From Macrosoma leucophasiata (Eukaryota; Arthropoda; Insecta; Lepidoptera; Hedylidae): DNA of 64,000 nt. The position numbers and the translations under genes were made by a program. The notes below the pieces were generated by a model. The model was not told where the DNA came from and ran no database searches. It saw only the letters and a list, made by a program, of their open reading frames with translations. The DNA lies in assembly GCA_036365455.1 (NCBI GenBank), contig JAWQUS010000016.1:13291001-13355000 (forward strand), in the 5' to 3' direction. Positions within the stretch are counted from its first letter, which is position 1. Each line of letters starts with the position of its first letter. Positions 36,601 to 46,300 of this stretch are shown here, piece by piece.

Positions 36601-39600
36601 CATATAAAATTTATTTTATTTGTTATATGACAATATTTATTATAACAGAAAATAGATTATTGTACCTTATACTTCCTCGGCAAATGTGCTGTCAATTCAT
36701 TATAGCAATAGTGAGAAGAGGCACAGGCGATTAAGGCAGATGATGTATTTTGTTTATGCACCAGTATCACCTCCATGTTTTTCCTGTTGAATTAAACATT
36801 AATTTCAATACATTATGCAATAATTATTTAAATGGTGATTAAATTATTGTATATGCTAATACCTATGTCTAAAATCACTGAGATCTGCTGCAAAATTAAT
36901 GTCTCCGGAAATAAGCACGAGAGCGGCTGGAGCTGAATGTAGCTCTCCAAACCGCCTCATGCATTGCCTTAGCTTTTCATCGGCAGCATTCTTCTGTGTC
37001 CCACACACATGAATTAAGCTAATCTAAGAGAAAATATAAATTTAAATTTAAATTAAGATATTATAAACAATCCAATTTAGCAACATACAAAGGTTGAGTG
37101 AAGTTTGGAGTTTACAAAAATATATCAAGCATAACAACATATAGTCTGTAAAGTATATATTTATATGGACCTTTGTTTTACTTATAGTCTTACATTTGTT
37201 GCCTGAAATAAATAAATAAATAAAAAATAACAAAAATGCAGAAATTAAATACCTATGAATCAAAACAAATGAGGCAAAATAAAAACTGCATGCATGATAT
37301 TTATTCAGTTATTCATTTAAATAGATTATTTTTGTTGAGAGGATTGTCTTGTGAAAATATTTTTTATAATTTAACTTTGCCTTTGAGTACACATTTCTGT
37401 CTAAATCCATAACCAAACAAAAACTAAGGTGCTTTATCATATCTTCGGTCCAATACACCCAACAAATTCTTTACACATATTGAAATAAACTAAAGTATAA
37501 TATTTAACTTTTTAAAGTAGCAAAATAAACCTTATAACACATTTCTGTGATAGAGTTTAGAGAATAAAATCCAAATAAAGCTACATAGTTATAATGTGTG
37601 GCAACGTACTTGAGCATCATTAAGTTCCTGAAGTCTGTAAGCGGACTCCTTTCTCACATCACAAACAACAACAAAATCAGCTTCTCTTCTCCCTGTAAGA
37701 AACTTGGCTCGGATTGCCGCGACTACATCAATTGCAGAACAGCCTCGCGGTATCTGCAATATTGTTACATTGTAAAAATTGGCACCTATTGGTGAAATTA
37801 AGTTTATATTGCAAAGTAATTATTCACTTCCATTTTATTGAATAACACTGATCTTAAGTTCTAATATTCTTATACACATAATGTAGTCAGAGAACTCTCT
37901 GCTTATCCAAAATCAATCAAATATTGCTTTTATTACCACAACATAAAGTGCATGTGTGGTTAATGGCTAGTTCCTGATAGTATGTAATAATTTATTGTTA
38001 AAAATATTATGTATGAAATTGTATTGTTGAACTCTACAGATATAAGGTTAAAAAGGTATATATACTGCATTTGGATAATACAACAGTAAATAGTAAGCAG
38101 AAAACAATATGATTGATATGCACTTAACAAGAAGTACATGAGCGTAATTTAAATATTGATATCTTTAACATATAAATGTATAACATGCCAGGACATTCTA
38201 TGTTTTCAATGTACTGGTTACAGTAAAATAAAAGCAAATATAGATACAAGAACAAACATAACACTATTGTTAATTCTAAACATTAGGATTTCACGCAATT
38301 CTACAATATACCAATTATTGTAAAAAGTAGCAGTGAAAGGTATTTGTTAACACAATGTTAGATTGTCTTAATTGAAGAGATACCTAATAGTGGACAATGC
38401 AGAATATAACAATAAAGAAGCTTGTAGTTACTATGTATAGCAATGGTATCTAATTAATGTCACAGTTCTGTGACTTTAATTTATTAGACAGTTAAAGTAC
38501 TTTTAGCCTGGGCTGCAACAAGATATTTAAAGTTATTGTAACATTTCAAATTATTATCTAACTTAGAGAAAGGTATGAAAGATGTAGAGAAGGATGTGAA
38601 ATGTTACAATAACTTTAACTTGGAAAAATATCTGGGTGCAACCCAGCATTAATGTTCATGAATAACTAGTTCAATGCATTAGTATTATCTCTCCCGCTCT
38701 AATCAAATGGTGCTTTGCATAACATATCTGACCAACACTTTTATAAATTACTAAGCATCCTTAACTGCTTATTATAAAGAAGAGAAAACAACTATACTTG
38801 TTTTAGTATGTGAAGCATATTAATAAAGGATCATTGCAAGATGTACATAAAAAAGAAAAAAGGCACATAGTAAAACAGCTTTGAAATATTATCTAGTGGA
38901 CCTAAAGAACATTTGCTGATTAATCCTTCAAGGATCGTACGGCCACCGGCGGCGAGACACAATTGAATTTCAATTGTCATATTTTTCTTGTGTCTGGAGA
39001 GATTAAACCAAGACACAAGACTGCAGATGGCATTGAAATCAATAATAATTGTCATATTTTACCCGCAAACTGACGGGTTATAAAACATATTTAAACCCAT
39101 TCCCTGTCCCATCAGAAACACAATAACAAAAAACAATGCACTTACTGACATGTAATTAATTGGGGAACCAGTTAAATACCAGAAAGTATTGTTTAGGTTC
39201 CCTAGATAATATTTCTAAGCTGTTACCTTTTTTTAGTTCTTTCTGTATGAATCAATTAATGTAACTTGTTATGATTTTTTACATAAGAGGACAATTAACA
39301 AATGAATATAAATTCTAATATCAATCTTTTCTTCATAAAATTTTCTTTTATCATTTATGGAATTCACGCAAAGATTATATTAAAGATAGGACGGCCCATG
39401 GCAATCTACAAAGAAGACAAAAACCTTGATGTACATACATTGTTACTGAGACCAAGATTAGGAGAGATATGGCTAGTTATTACAGGGCCAAAAATCCCTT
39501 TTTTGTTATAGTTTACATGTTGGAGGGGACGAACACAACAAACATTTGCATATTATAGCACATAGGTTAGACATATTGAAGAGTCTCCAATGAAGCCTTA

Positions 39601-40226
39601 TCACCATAAAACATAGCAATATACATTATTGTATGTTAAAACTGAGCAATTTGTCATTATTTTTTAATTCAAAACATTTCCACTGTACCATTTATTGTAA
39701 ATATGGTACAGACAACATTATTTTACTATGTAAGAAATATTACAAAACTCTCTTAGAATAGTAGCCTTTACGTAAATGTAATGTAGTTCATTACCTGACA
39801 ATTTTCTATGTCCCAAAAAATTCCCACTGGTACACTACCAGATGTTCGCTGTTTGTGGTGCCGGAATCGGGACCTCACTCTCGTGCGCTCCACGGGGACG
39901 GAGCCCTCGTCCTTCACTTTTTTTATTTCATCTGACGACTCATCTTCTATATCTAAAACCAATAAGTCATCACATTGCAACAAATTCTGAGTAAAAATAT
40001 CGAGCAGGCATGTGTTAAATTATCCAAACTACATTGAAATATCGACTTTTTTAATATAACATATGTTTATTGCATAAGATTACTTACCCGTGATCCACAA
40101 ACGAGGTGGTAAAGGTATTTTCATAGATGGACTAGAAACAGCAGTCGCCAAGCCCTGCACGGATTGACTCCTGCCTTCCTTATAATTACTTAATCCAAAA
40201 TCACCAGCATATCTTGTACAACTCAT
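21700..40226 (-). CDS. MARF1: Meiosis regulator and mRNA stability factor 1 (MARF1/limkain-b1)
   Basis: An RNA-binding, ribonuclease-like regulator that lowers target mRNA levels, in mammals during oocyte meiosis. Seventeen coding exons join in phase (transcript order): 40,226-40,088; 39,952-39,795; 37,753-37,610; 37,023-36,863; 36,783-36,666; 36,072-35,882; 31,721-31,565; 31,018-30,895; 29,980-29,784; 28,466-27,883; 27,314-27,142; 25,526-25,391; 25,271-25,166; 25,084-24,061; 23,606-23,440; 22,575-22,476; 21,737-21,700. They total 3,717 nt, 1,238 residues. Domains: NYN (about 88-230; [25 protein letters not shown]); RRM1 (about 250-325; [28 protein letters not shown]); a Ser-rich linker; RRM2 (about 450-525); and eight LOTUS/OST-HTH repeats (about 530-1,180; e.g. 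[20 protein letters not shown] across 761-785). It is shorter than human MARF1 (about 1,740 aa), mainly in the linkers. The weakest junction is the acceptor at 29,980, which has a poor pyrimidine tract. Confidence 0.93.
21930..22330 (-). repeat. LINE 3' fragments and dispersed repeat D fragment in MARF1 intron 16
   Basis: ATTCATCATCATTCATAACA and CTACTGTTGGACAAAACC (about 21,935-21,975) are a minus-strand RTE-type 3' end. About 22,005-22,200 is a degraded inverted copy of repeat family D (GCCGCTAAACGGTCAGGTGG). GCGACCGTCGCCAGATCATC (about 22,268) again matches the RTE C-terminal coding region seen near 3,060 and 56,920. Confidence 0.55.
22577..23130. other. MARF1 intron 15 sequence, no gene
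   Basis: AT-rich. Contains a fragment like CTACTGGACCGATTTTAAGG (about 22,778), a word common in degraded lepidopteran interspersed repeats. Nothing else is supported. Confidence 0.35.
23132..23425 (+). repeat. tRNA-derived SINE, family B, copy 2
   Basis: Same head (TAGCCTAGTGGTAGCAGGCC) and body as the copy at 10,343. Its 3' end stops at CCCCTTACG, only about 15 bases from the MARF1 exon donor at 23,440, so an antisense SINE directly abuts a splice site. Confidence 0.8.
23690..23885 (-). repeat. tRNA-derived SINE, family A, copy 2
   Basis: Reading the minus strand gives an A-box-like GGTTAGTCCAGCGGTGTGAG and B box GGGTTCGATCCCCGCACC. The body has TGTGTATGTATTGTATATG. Homologous to 1,345-1,530 and 31,990-32,200. 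It lies in MARF1 intron 14. Confidence 0.72.
25556..26975 (+). repeat. LINE tail split by a hAT element
   Basis: The halves 25,556-25,657 and 26,812-26,975 together match the LINE tail at 2,030-2,335. It ends GTGGACATCTTTCGGCTGAG followed by ATGATGAT, the RTE-type 3' end on the plus strand. The middle is a later transposon insertion. In MARF1 intron 11. Confidence 0.65.
25658..26803. mobile_element. 1,146-bp hAT-type non-autonomous transposon
   Basis: The ends TAGGGTAGGCCA and (reverse complement of the right end) TAGGGTAAGTCA are flanked by perfect 8-bp duplications GTAGTCAG (25,650-25,657 and 26,804-26,811). The TAGGG start plus an 8-bp duplication is diagnostic of hAT. Imperfect long inverted arms continue inward (GGTGCCAAAT..., CCTCCGGATT...). 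A 71-codon ORF (26,272-26,487, minus) may be a transposase scrap, but no domain is recognisable. Confidence 0.82.
27390..27880. other. MARF1 intron 10, no further feature
   Basis: AT-rich intronic sequence with no supported feature. Confidence 0.4.
29124..29302. mobile_element. 179-bp MITE with TAGTAGTAACACACG ends
   Basis: The left end TAGTAGTAACACACGTCCGG pairs with the right end (reverse complement TAGTAGTAACACACGTTCGG). The arms continue imperfectly through GGATTT and the GAATCCGCT region. Family not determined. Confidence 0.65.
29455..29715 (+). repeat. Interspersed repeat with CCGGGTCAGCTAG end (Helitron-like?)
   Basis: Begins TCTATATATATAAAAATG and ends GTTTGCCGGGTCAGCTAGC. Similar CTAGCTGACCCG ends occur inverted at 33,324-33,345, and a related CTAGCTGTGCCCGC end at 32,403. 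The TC start and CTAG-type end resemble Helitrons, which make no target duplication, but I could not confirm a 3' hairpin. Confidence 0.4.
30008..30312 (+). repeat. Dispersed repeat family D, copy
   Basis: A roughly 290-bp unit running from TTTTTTAATGTTATGGAAG through CAAACAAGCATGCAGTTCAC, GATGACTGCAG-like, GGAACACGATAGTGCTGAAC and ACTACCATTTAGCGGCAAG to GTCTACCACCAG. Full or partial copies occur at 30,375-30,640, 31,045-31,200, 31,735-31,970, 35,101-35,196, 35,203-35,365 (inverted), 49,790-50,015, 51,020-51,290 (inverted), 52,355-52,515 (inverted) and 53,270-53,575 (inverted). No ORF and no RNA pol III boxes; class unknown. This copy starts only 28 bases upstream (in transcript terms) of the MARF1 exon at 29,980. 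Confidence 0.75.
30375..30640 (+). repeat. Dispersed repeat family D, copy
   Basis: A second copy in the same intron and orientation, sharing GGTGGCAAACAAGCATGCAG and CACGATAGTGCTGAACAC and ending CTCTACCACCAGTAAG. Confidence 0.75.
31045..31200 (+). repeat. Partial dispersed repeat family D
   Basis: Starts in the middle of the unit (AATGCGTTACCACTCCCGAA) and contains CCGGAACACGATAGCG and TTCAGCGGCAAATAGATTAG. Both ends are missing. Next to the MARF1 exon at 30,895-31,018. Confidence 0.65.
31289..31438. mobile_element. PIF/Harbinger-like hairpin MITE, copy 2
   Basis: An intact 150-bp foldback element. The left arm TTGGGTTGCACCAAGATATT pairs with the right arm AATATCATGGTGCAACCCAG. TTA lies at both flanks (31,286-31,288 and 31,439-31,441). 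It shows the undisturbed structure of the copy at 13,529. Confidence 0.8.
31735..31970 (+). repeat. Dispersed repeat family D, copy
   Basis: CAAACAAGCATGCAGCTAAC through ACCGGAACACGATAGTGATG. It starts 14 bases from the acceptor of the MARF1 exon at 31,721. Confidence 0.7.
31990..32200 (-). repeat. tRNA-derived SINE, family A, copy 3
   Basis: The B box on the minus strand is GAGTTCGATCCCCGCACC. The body CACACAACACAAACAAAAAC matches the copy near 23,750. Confidence 0.7.
32205..33870. other. MARF1 intron 6, repeat debris
   Basis: Contains TE-end fragments at 32,400-32,530 (CTAGCTGTGCCCGCATCCGC) and 33,324-33,350 (CTAGCTGACCCGACAAAC). The minus ORF at 32,973-33,167 shows no domain. No gene. 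Confidence 0.4.
33875..34180. mobile_element. TIR element, family E, copy 1 (degenerate)
   Basis: The left part (ACAGAAAAAAATAAAAAAAG then GAACCTAAAGAAAATTTCC) and the right part in reverse complement (TTTTAGGTTCAACAGATAAT, TTCAAAGCTGTTTTCC, TTTTTCTGTACG) mirror each other. They resemble the copy at 38,836-39,262. Confidence 0.5.
34505..34640 (-). repeat. tRNA-like SINE head fragments
   Basis: On the minus strand GGTAACTTAGTGGTAAAGCG (A box) and GGGGGTTCGATTTCAGC (B box) are spaced as in a tRNA. Adjacent GAATTGAATCTCGATCTCAG looks like a second degraded B box. No cloverleaf acceptor stem closes, so it is not a tRNA gene. Confidence 0.5.
35101..35365. repeat. Head-to-head pair of repeat-D fragments
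   Basis: 35,101-35,196 is a plus-strand 3' part (GCTGAACACTACCATTTAGC...CTCTACCACCAGTAA). 35,203-35,365 is an inverted copy (CTGCCGCCAAACGGCAGTGT...CTATAGGCTACAGTCATCAC). Their shared part could pair as a hairpin in the MARF1 pre-mRNA, about 0.5 kb beyond the RRM1 exon. Confidence 0.65.
35669..35840 (-). pseudogene. Decayed tandem duplicate of the MARF1 RRM1 exon
   Basis: This stretch aligns with the functional exon 35,882-36,072 through GAGGTAACATACAGGTCACT (acceptor side), AGGAGCCAATGTGCGATATG, GAAATGGTGAACTTGTCGATG, TCAATTGCAGTGGAAAGATG and CTTACGCCGCGCCGGGCC. Identity continues to a remaining GTAAGG donor. It lacks about 22 nt in the middle and has an in-frame TGA after eight codons (GTA ACA TAC AGG TCA CTT AGA TGA). 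Including it would truncate MARF1 or shift its frame. The duplicate lies directly downstream (transcript sense) of the real exon, so it is a local tandem duplication of exon plus flanks. No function is expected, apart from possible poison-exon use. Confidence 0.75.
38506..38648. mobile_element. PIF/Harbinger-like hairpin MITE, copy 3
   Basis: GCCTGGGCTGCAACAAGATA and ATATCTGGGTGCAACCCAGC form the arms, flanked by TTA (38,503-38,505 and 38,649-38,651). In MARF1 intron 2. Confidence 0.75.
38836..39262. mobile_element. TIR element, family E, copy 2
   Basis: Long imperfect inverted arms. The left arm has AAACAGCTTTGAAATATTAT then CTAGTGGACCTAAAG. The right arm is its mirror (AGGTTCCCTAGATAATATTT then CTAAGCTGTTACC). 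The interior holds GTACGGCCACCGGCGGCG and a CAATTGAATTTCAATTG palindrome. In MARF1 intron 2. Confidence 0.55.
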
Positions 40227-40750
40227 TGTGCGCGTCAATATTTCTTACGATGTATACAAAAAATAAATCATACACTCAGAACAAAAGTAACTGGTTAGTA
40301 GGCTACGTCTTTCACTTCCTTCATAACAATCGATATGATGCGCACGAAAAATACATTAATGCTTAATTCACTAAATAAAATCTTAAATCGTATGAGATTT
40401 GCGTCAAAAGTAAAACAAATACAAAATGTAATAACAAATCAACACTTCACTCACACACTCTACGCCATTTTCCATTAAATTCACAAAATTCGATAAAAAA
40501 AATCTAACTAGACTATAATGGACTATGAACTCTATGGTACGAGTTGATAGGTCTAGGGTATGGTCTATAGTCTATAGTTTAAAAACCGTGGATCCATAGA
40601 TATTTAATATGATGAATAAATACTTTTATAACACTCTTCGCTTCACTCTGAACTGAGCCTAAAATCAGCCTAAAACAATACATCTTAACTTCTTGACGTG
40701 ATAACGGATATAACATAGATTTATTAACTACTTCGCCATGATTTTAGTTT
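40227..40750 (-). promoter_or_regulatory. Probable MARF1 promoter and 5'UTR
   Basis: The region upstream of the MARF1 ATG (40,226) is AT-rich with no TATA box at a convincing distance. The transcription start is probably between about 40,290 and 40,490. It ends at the edge of a repeat complex beginning at about 40,755. I could not identify specific factor sites. Confidence 0.35.
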
Positions 40751-41370
40751 AGACAAGGGTGTGACTTGGCTAGCTAAAATCGATTATTTTTAAAACCTGT
40801 ATCGTCGATTTTCTAATAATCGATTATTCCTAAAATTATAATCGATTTTTTTTTTATTGATTTTTATAGTTTTATTTTAAATATCCTAAATTCGAATCTT
40901 TTACAACTTTCCTTATTTGTTCATCAAAACAACTTACTAAATAAATGATTCACTTCGGTCATGAAAATTAAAAAAATTATATAATAATTAGCGACACGTT
41001 TCACTGAATGACGAGAATCATCTTTAAAGAATATTTCGCAAGATATTGTAGTTGAAATCATCACGAGTGTTTTAAAAATTTTATGCGCATTTAAAAAAAA
41101 CTGTTTTGATCGGAAGTCCGGAATTGCGAATTAAATTATCGGGCATGCAAAATGTGACAGATTCAGATCTTGTTACCTGAGAGGTAATTTTTTTTTTGTA
41201 TTGCTGCACGTTTTATTGTAACTTTAAAACACTCGCGATCAGTGAAATGCTTGTTTCAAGTTATTTGAGGCAATATTTACATTTCGCAAGTGTACCATGG
41301 TTTTTGTTCTAAAGTAAGCTTCTTCTTGGTCGTTTAATTGACATTTTATGCAAAACACCACAAATAATAA

Positions 41371-41411
41371 TGTGCGAGCGAGTTTACGGTTTACGTAAAC
41401 TCGCTCGCACA
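41371..41411. repeat. Perfect 18-bp inverted repeat, 5-base loop
   Basis: Arms 41,371-41,388 (TGTGCGAGCGAGTTTACG) and 41,394-41,411 are exact reverse complements around GTTTA. It is GC-rich within AT-rich DNA between the MARF1 and PSMD12 start sites. Not part of the mariner at 41,717. Confidence 0.85.
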
Positions 41412-41716
41412 CGTAATCGACGGGTTAGATTGTAAAGGAGAATGATACTGTTTCATACATTTCTGGTCCCAGTTTATTCACTGTACAAATTATGCCATTT
41501 CCAAATGACTTTAGAATGAATAATTTGAAATTATGGCATTTTTTTGAATCGCCAGTATTTGAAGTGTATATTTAGTGAAAGTTCTGTTAGATTGCTAGTT
41601 GTTAACTGTAAGGAATATTAAAAATACTATGGGAAACTACTAAATAAATAACATATTTACACAATTAAAAAAAAAATCGAAAGCCTTATGTGAAATAAAA
41701 AATCATAATACGAGTA

Positions 41717-42993
41717 GGTTGGGGAAAAAGTCTTTTCGCATTATAGTATGTATGAACTTGTAATAAAATCTCTTTGGCTGTATTTGTATCTGGCTGGTTT
41801 TGGTATCATTGAAAGTTAAAATTTTAAAGAACATAATTCCAAATTCAAATTAGGCAACTGCGTGATTTTCATTTGTTTTTCGTACTGTCAAGATGAGTGA
41901 ATCTAATGAAGAAATTCGATACATTTTTAAATTTTACTACAAAAAATCGCAACGCAAGGCGCGAAAATAAATTGCGATGTTTATTGACCTAGTGCAGTGT
42001 CTGTGAGAGTAGCACAAATTTGGTTTAAGCGTTTTCAATCCGGAAATTTTGATGTCAAAGATGCACCTCGCTCTGGTCGCCCTATTACGGATAAAATGGA
42101 TGCCATTTTTGAAAAAGTGGAGCAAGATCGACATATCAGTAGTTACGACGTAGCTGAAGAACTAAGAATTTATCACAAAACAGTTTTGGCGCATTTGAAA
42201 AAAGCTGAGTACAAAAAAAAGCTCGATATTTGGGTACCTCACGAGCTCACTGAAAGAAACCTAATGAACCGTGTACTCATTTGTGATTCTTTATTACGAC
42301 GTTATGAAACCGAATCATTTTTGAAGAAGCTGATAACTGGTGATGAAAAGTGGATCACGTACGACAAGAACGTGCGAAAAAGGCCGTGGTCAAAGGCCGG
42401 TCAGGCTTTACAGATTGTGGCGAAACCCGGGTTAACTCGCAATAAGGCGATGTTGTGTGTGTGGTGGGATTGGAAGGGCATTATTCATTATGAGCTATTA
42501 CCACCAGGCAGGACTATCGATTCTGAACTCTACTGCGAACAACTGATGAGATTAAAGCAAGAAGTTGAGAGAGTTGAGAAAGCGGCCGGAATTGATCAAC
42601 AGAAGGGGTGTGGTGTTTCATCATGATAACGCTAGACCTCACACATCTATGGCCACTCAGCAAAAATTAAGAGAGTTTGGCTGGGAGGTGTTAATGCATC
42701 CGCCGTATAGTCCTGACCTTGCACCTTCATATTTCCACCTGTTTCGGTCTCTTCATAATTCTTTATGCAATGTTAGGTTAACATCACGAGAGGACTGCCA
42801 AATTCACTTGTCGCGGTATTTTGATGAGAAGTTCCAAAATTTTTATAGCATAGGGATCATGTACCTACCTACAAGGTGGCAAAAGGTTATCGAACAAAAT
42901 GGTACATACATACTTTAGTTAAATTTAAATAAACTTTATTAAAAAATGTTTTGAATTATCCTAAAAAATGCGAAGAAACTTTTTTCCTAACAT
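41717..42993 (+). mobile_element. Degenerate mariner element
   Basis: Imperfect terminal repeats: GTTGGGGAAAAAGTCTTTTC at the left, and at the right the reverse complement GTTAGGAAAAAAGTTTCTTC, with TA near both ends. It encodes a broken mariner transposase. Lies between the divergent MARF1 and PSMD12 genes. Confidence 0.8.
41893..42918 (+). pseudogene. Mariner transposase pseudogene
   Basis: Starts MSESNEEIRYIFKFYYKK (41,893). Frameshifts and stops follow at about 41,955-42,000. The frame resumes at VRVAQIWFKRFQSGNFDVKD through the helix-turn-helix region and LITGDEKWITYD (first catalytic Asp). A further frameshift near 42,575-42,600 leads into VVFHHDNARPHTS (second Asp) and YSPDLAPSYFHLFRSL. 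The third Asp of the DD34D triad, expected right after APS, is Tyr here. It ends at WQKVIEQNGTY. At least two indels and the lost catalytic Asp show it is dead. Confidence 0.88.
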
Positions 42994-43078
42994 TATATAT
43001 TTTTGTTATAAAAATCGATCAAATTAATCGATTTGTATCGATTTTTTTTAATAATAGATTATTGTTTTACATCCCTAG

Positions 43079-43339
43079 TTAGATGTCAAGTGAGCTTGTT
43101 CCTTCCATGTTGAATGAATTGCATTTTCATTTTACAGAATGGATATATTTGAATAATTTATTTTCTTATTTCTCTGCTTATTTAAAATTTTATGAGCTCT
43201 CGTTATATAAAGAGTACAAAGCGTTCAAGAAGACTTGGATCTTTATTTACTGTAATTAGTAGTATCAACCGGTATTTTCGCACTAAGTACTGTGTTTCAG
43301 TCATCAACCCTCAGTTCAGTTTATAGAGAATAATAAAAG
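43079..43339 (+). promoter_or_regulatory. Probable PSMD12 promoter and 5'UTR
   Basis: A 260-bp interval between repeat DNA and the PSMD12 ATG. The words TCAGTCATCAACCCTCAGTTCAGT lie about 35-65 bases before the ATG (insect initiators often read TCAGT). Inference only. Confidence 0.35.
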
Positions 43340-46300
43340 ATGACGACGAACGGTGATATTGGAGGCTTGGATGCCAGTGGTAAAATAATAAAAATGGAAG
43401 TAAGTACCTATATTTTAACCAAATGCAATTTTTATTCTACAAACAAAGGGCCTAATATATTTTGCTTTGTAGGTGGACTACAGTGTTACTTGTGATGAGA
43501 AGATTCCTCTGTGGAAGTCGTGGGCGGCGAATGGAAGGGTGCAAGAAGCAATCGACCAGTTACTAGCTCTGGAAAAACAAACAAGAACGGTATTTAAAAA
43601 AAAAAAGATTATTTAACAACATTATGGTTAAAATTATAATCAGTTCTATCCTTTTGGTTGTTACTTTTAGTTTTGGACACTTTAGAATAATTATGTGTGT
43701 ATCATCGTGGTAGTTAAATAGTAAATAAATAGTTTTTTAAGCATGAATACCTCATGAAAAGCTAAGGATACCTACTCTGTGATCAACTGTTGACTGTGAT
43801 GGTCACAATGAAAACAAATTCATATGTAATAATTGAAATTAGCCCAACACAGGGTTAGTACACTCTATACTATTTAGTACCTAATACATAGAATACTAAT
43901 AATAAATAAATTATATAAAATTAAGTTCAGATGTTTACATAGCAACCCAAATAACACAACGAAGCATTCCACGCCACGCCATTCTCTAGGCATAACCCTT
44001 GCACGACCCACGTGGTCGTATTCCATTTATCACCAATTGATAACTAGAGCAGAGTTGTACTGCCCCTAATCACATGCTTTATGTATCCTTCCACTATGTC
44101 CTAAACTGAGGTTCCAACGCACAGGGGTCCCTTAGGTATTTGCGCTTTTTTGCTTGTCATGTTTATGTTAGATTTTACAGTACAGATATCCACCAAAGAA
44201 AAGTCAGTTATTCCAAGTCGACGTAGACATACTTATAGTGTTATAATCAAAATGATAATCAAACTCCTTGGTAGATGTATAAATTTGCGTCTGTCTTAAT
44301 TTACTACTTAATTTACTTCTGTTATTTAATATATTTACATGGTGCTAGATATTTCCAAATTGAACCAATATCAAACTTGTGCTCTCAATCATATTATTAT
44401 TTTTTTATAATATTATGGCATTAGGTTTATAACTATTTTAAATCATTGGATCACAAATTTTGCATTTAAAATCATGTTTTTATTCCTATATTAATGTATT
44501 TTTTACAGGGAGCAGACATGGCATCCACTGCAAGAATTTTAGTTGCAATTGTTCAAATTTGCTATGAAGCTAAAAATTGGTCAGCACTCAATGATCATAT
44601 TGTGCTTCTTTCAAAGAGAAGGTAACATCCATTTGCTACATCTGCCATCCTATCTCTGAAATACTATTACGTACGTAAACATAACTTCACGCCTGCAATC
44701 CTGGAAGGGGTAGGCAGAGGTAAATGCATGCATTCAAGCATACATGCAAACATCCATGATTCGCCGGTTACGTTTTTGGCCCATGTAACAGGTGGCGAGC
44801 CTGTTGCCATCTCTGGGCACATTACCAAACTCCGGGGTACTGGGAATCTTCCAGAAAATGGAAAAATCCCAATAGAACCAGAGATAAAAGATTTTAAACT
44901 GTAATAGCCCTTGACCCGGGAATTGAACCCAGGACCTCCAACGTAGTTAAAATACTATTAAGTGACATTTAACTAGAGATGTTTAAGGAATCTCCCATCT
45001 CCGTCCATTACCTATATAGATATAATTTAATAAAATCAATAGGTAATTAATTATAAACATAATATTGTAATCAACAGATCCCAACTCAAGCAGGCTGTTG
45101 TGAAAATGGTACAAGAATGCTGCACTTACGTAACTAAGACACCTGATAAAGAGACAAAAATCAAGCTCATTGAAACATTAAGATCAATAACTGAGGGCAA
45201 GATTTATGTAGAGGTTGAAAGGGCCAGACTTACTGACATTCTAGCCAAGATACGAGAAGAGGAAGGTAATGTTACTGAAGCAGCGAAAATCATCCAGGAA
45301 CTTCAAGTTGAAACATATGGATCTATGGACAAGCGGGAAAAAGTGGAACTGATTCTTGAGCAAATGAGACTATGTCTTGCTATCAAGGATTACATCCGAA
45401 CCCAAATTATATCTAAGAAGATCAATACAAAGTTCTTTGAGGAAGAAAATACCCAGGTACTTGTTCATAATTCTTTATTTAATTTACTTTGTGTATTGGC
45501 AAGTCTAGTTCTCTCACAGACTACATATGTAAAGCTAATACTTGTATTTATTTGTCTTCTACGTTTTTTTATTTATTTAATAATAACCTTACAACTACCT
45601 TAACAGACAGAATCCAATGCGATAGTGTAGTGCTCTGTGTAGTACATGTGTGGTAAGTGGTAAATATATCAAACCCTAGATTAAAGCGGTTGTCACACAT
45701 GGCTGAAGCAACTGGGTTATTGATAGACCTTTTGTTTATAACTGAAGTTTATATGTATACATTATGTTGCGCCTGTAATAGGGAATATGCATAAAAGGAG
45801 ATGTTGCAAAAATGTATGGACCTCCGGCCATGTATTGTACACAATATCATTAAACAGGCAAAATCAATATAAAAACGTTTTTTACTGCATATTTTCACTT
45901 ATTTACCTTTGTTTGCAGTTACAAAACATAATTTGCACTTAGAATTGCAACTCAATACTAACATGGCGAATATGGCGGGCGATGTCATTTTGTCATTTTT
46001 ATTTTTTAAATTGTATTTTGATTATACAACTTGGAGAAAAAAAGTAATATTTTCTAAATACTATCAAAATCGATTGATCTCAAGTGTCGGCTGTATCGCC
46101 GCCATGTTTAACATAGTTGAAAATGATAAAATCGTTTGAATTAAATGTGGTAGTAACTCTAAAATATATTCTTGAATAAATTAATTGTATTTTTTTTGGA
46201 TTTCTTTAATTTAGCCATTTTTTGAGGATGTGTACGAACCAGGGCCGAGCTCGCAACATCTCCTTTCACTTTGAAAAATAACTATGATATTTTCAGGCCT

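Larger units (their letters stand above)
40755..43078. mobile_element. Possible hAT-like element split by a mariner
   Basis: The left edge AAGGGTGTGACTTGGC is followed by many AATCGATT words (40,775-40,850). After the mariner, the right edge again has AATCGAT words (43,010-43,045) and ends GATTATTGTTTTACATCCCT. The reverse complement (AGGGATGTAAAAC) resembles the left edge and hAT ends. The flanks GTTTAGAC and GTTAGATG are only similar, so the target duplication is doubtful. It may be two unrelated repeats. Confidence 0.35.

Noticed and set aside
39768..39986. MARF1 exon 2 starting at the acceptor CTCAG before 39,986
   Set aside because: With the phase-1 end of exon 1 it gives a stop after four codons. 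The acceptor before 39,952 restores the frame.
45909..46139. 76-aa ORF
   Set aside because: Lies wholly inside the AAGGAGATG MITE. The matching region in the other copy (13,827-14,069 on the opposite strand) differs by indels and has no domain.
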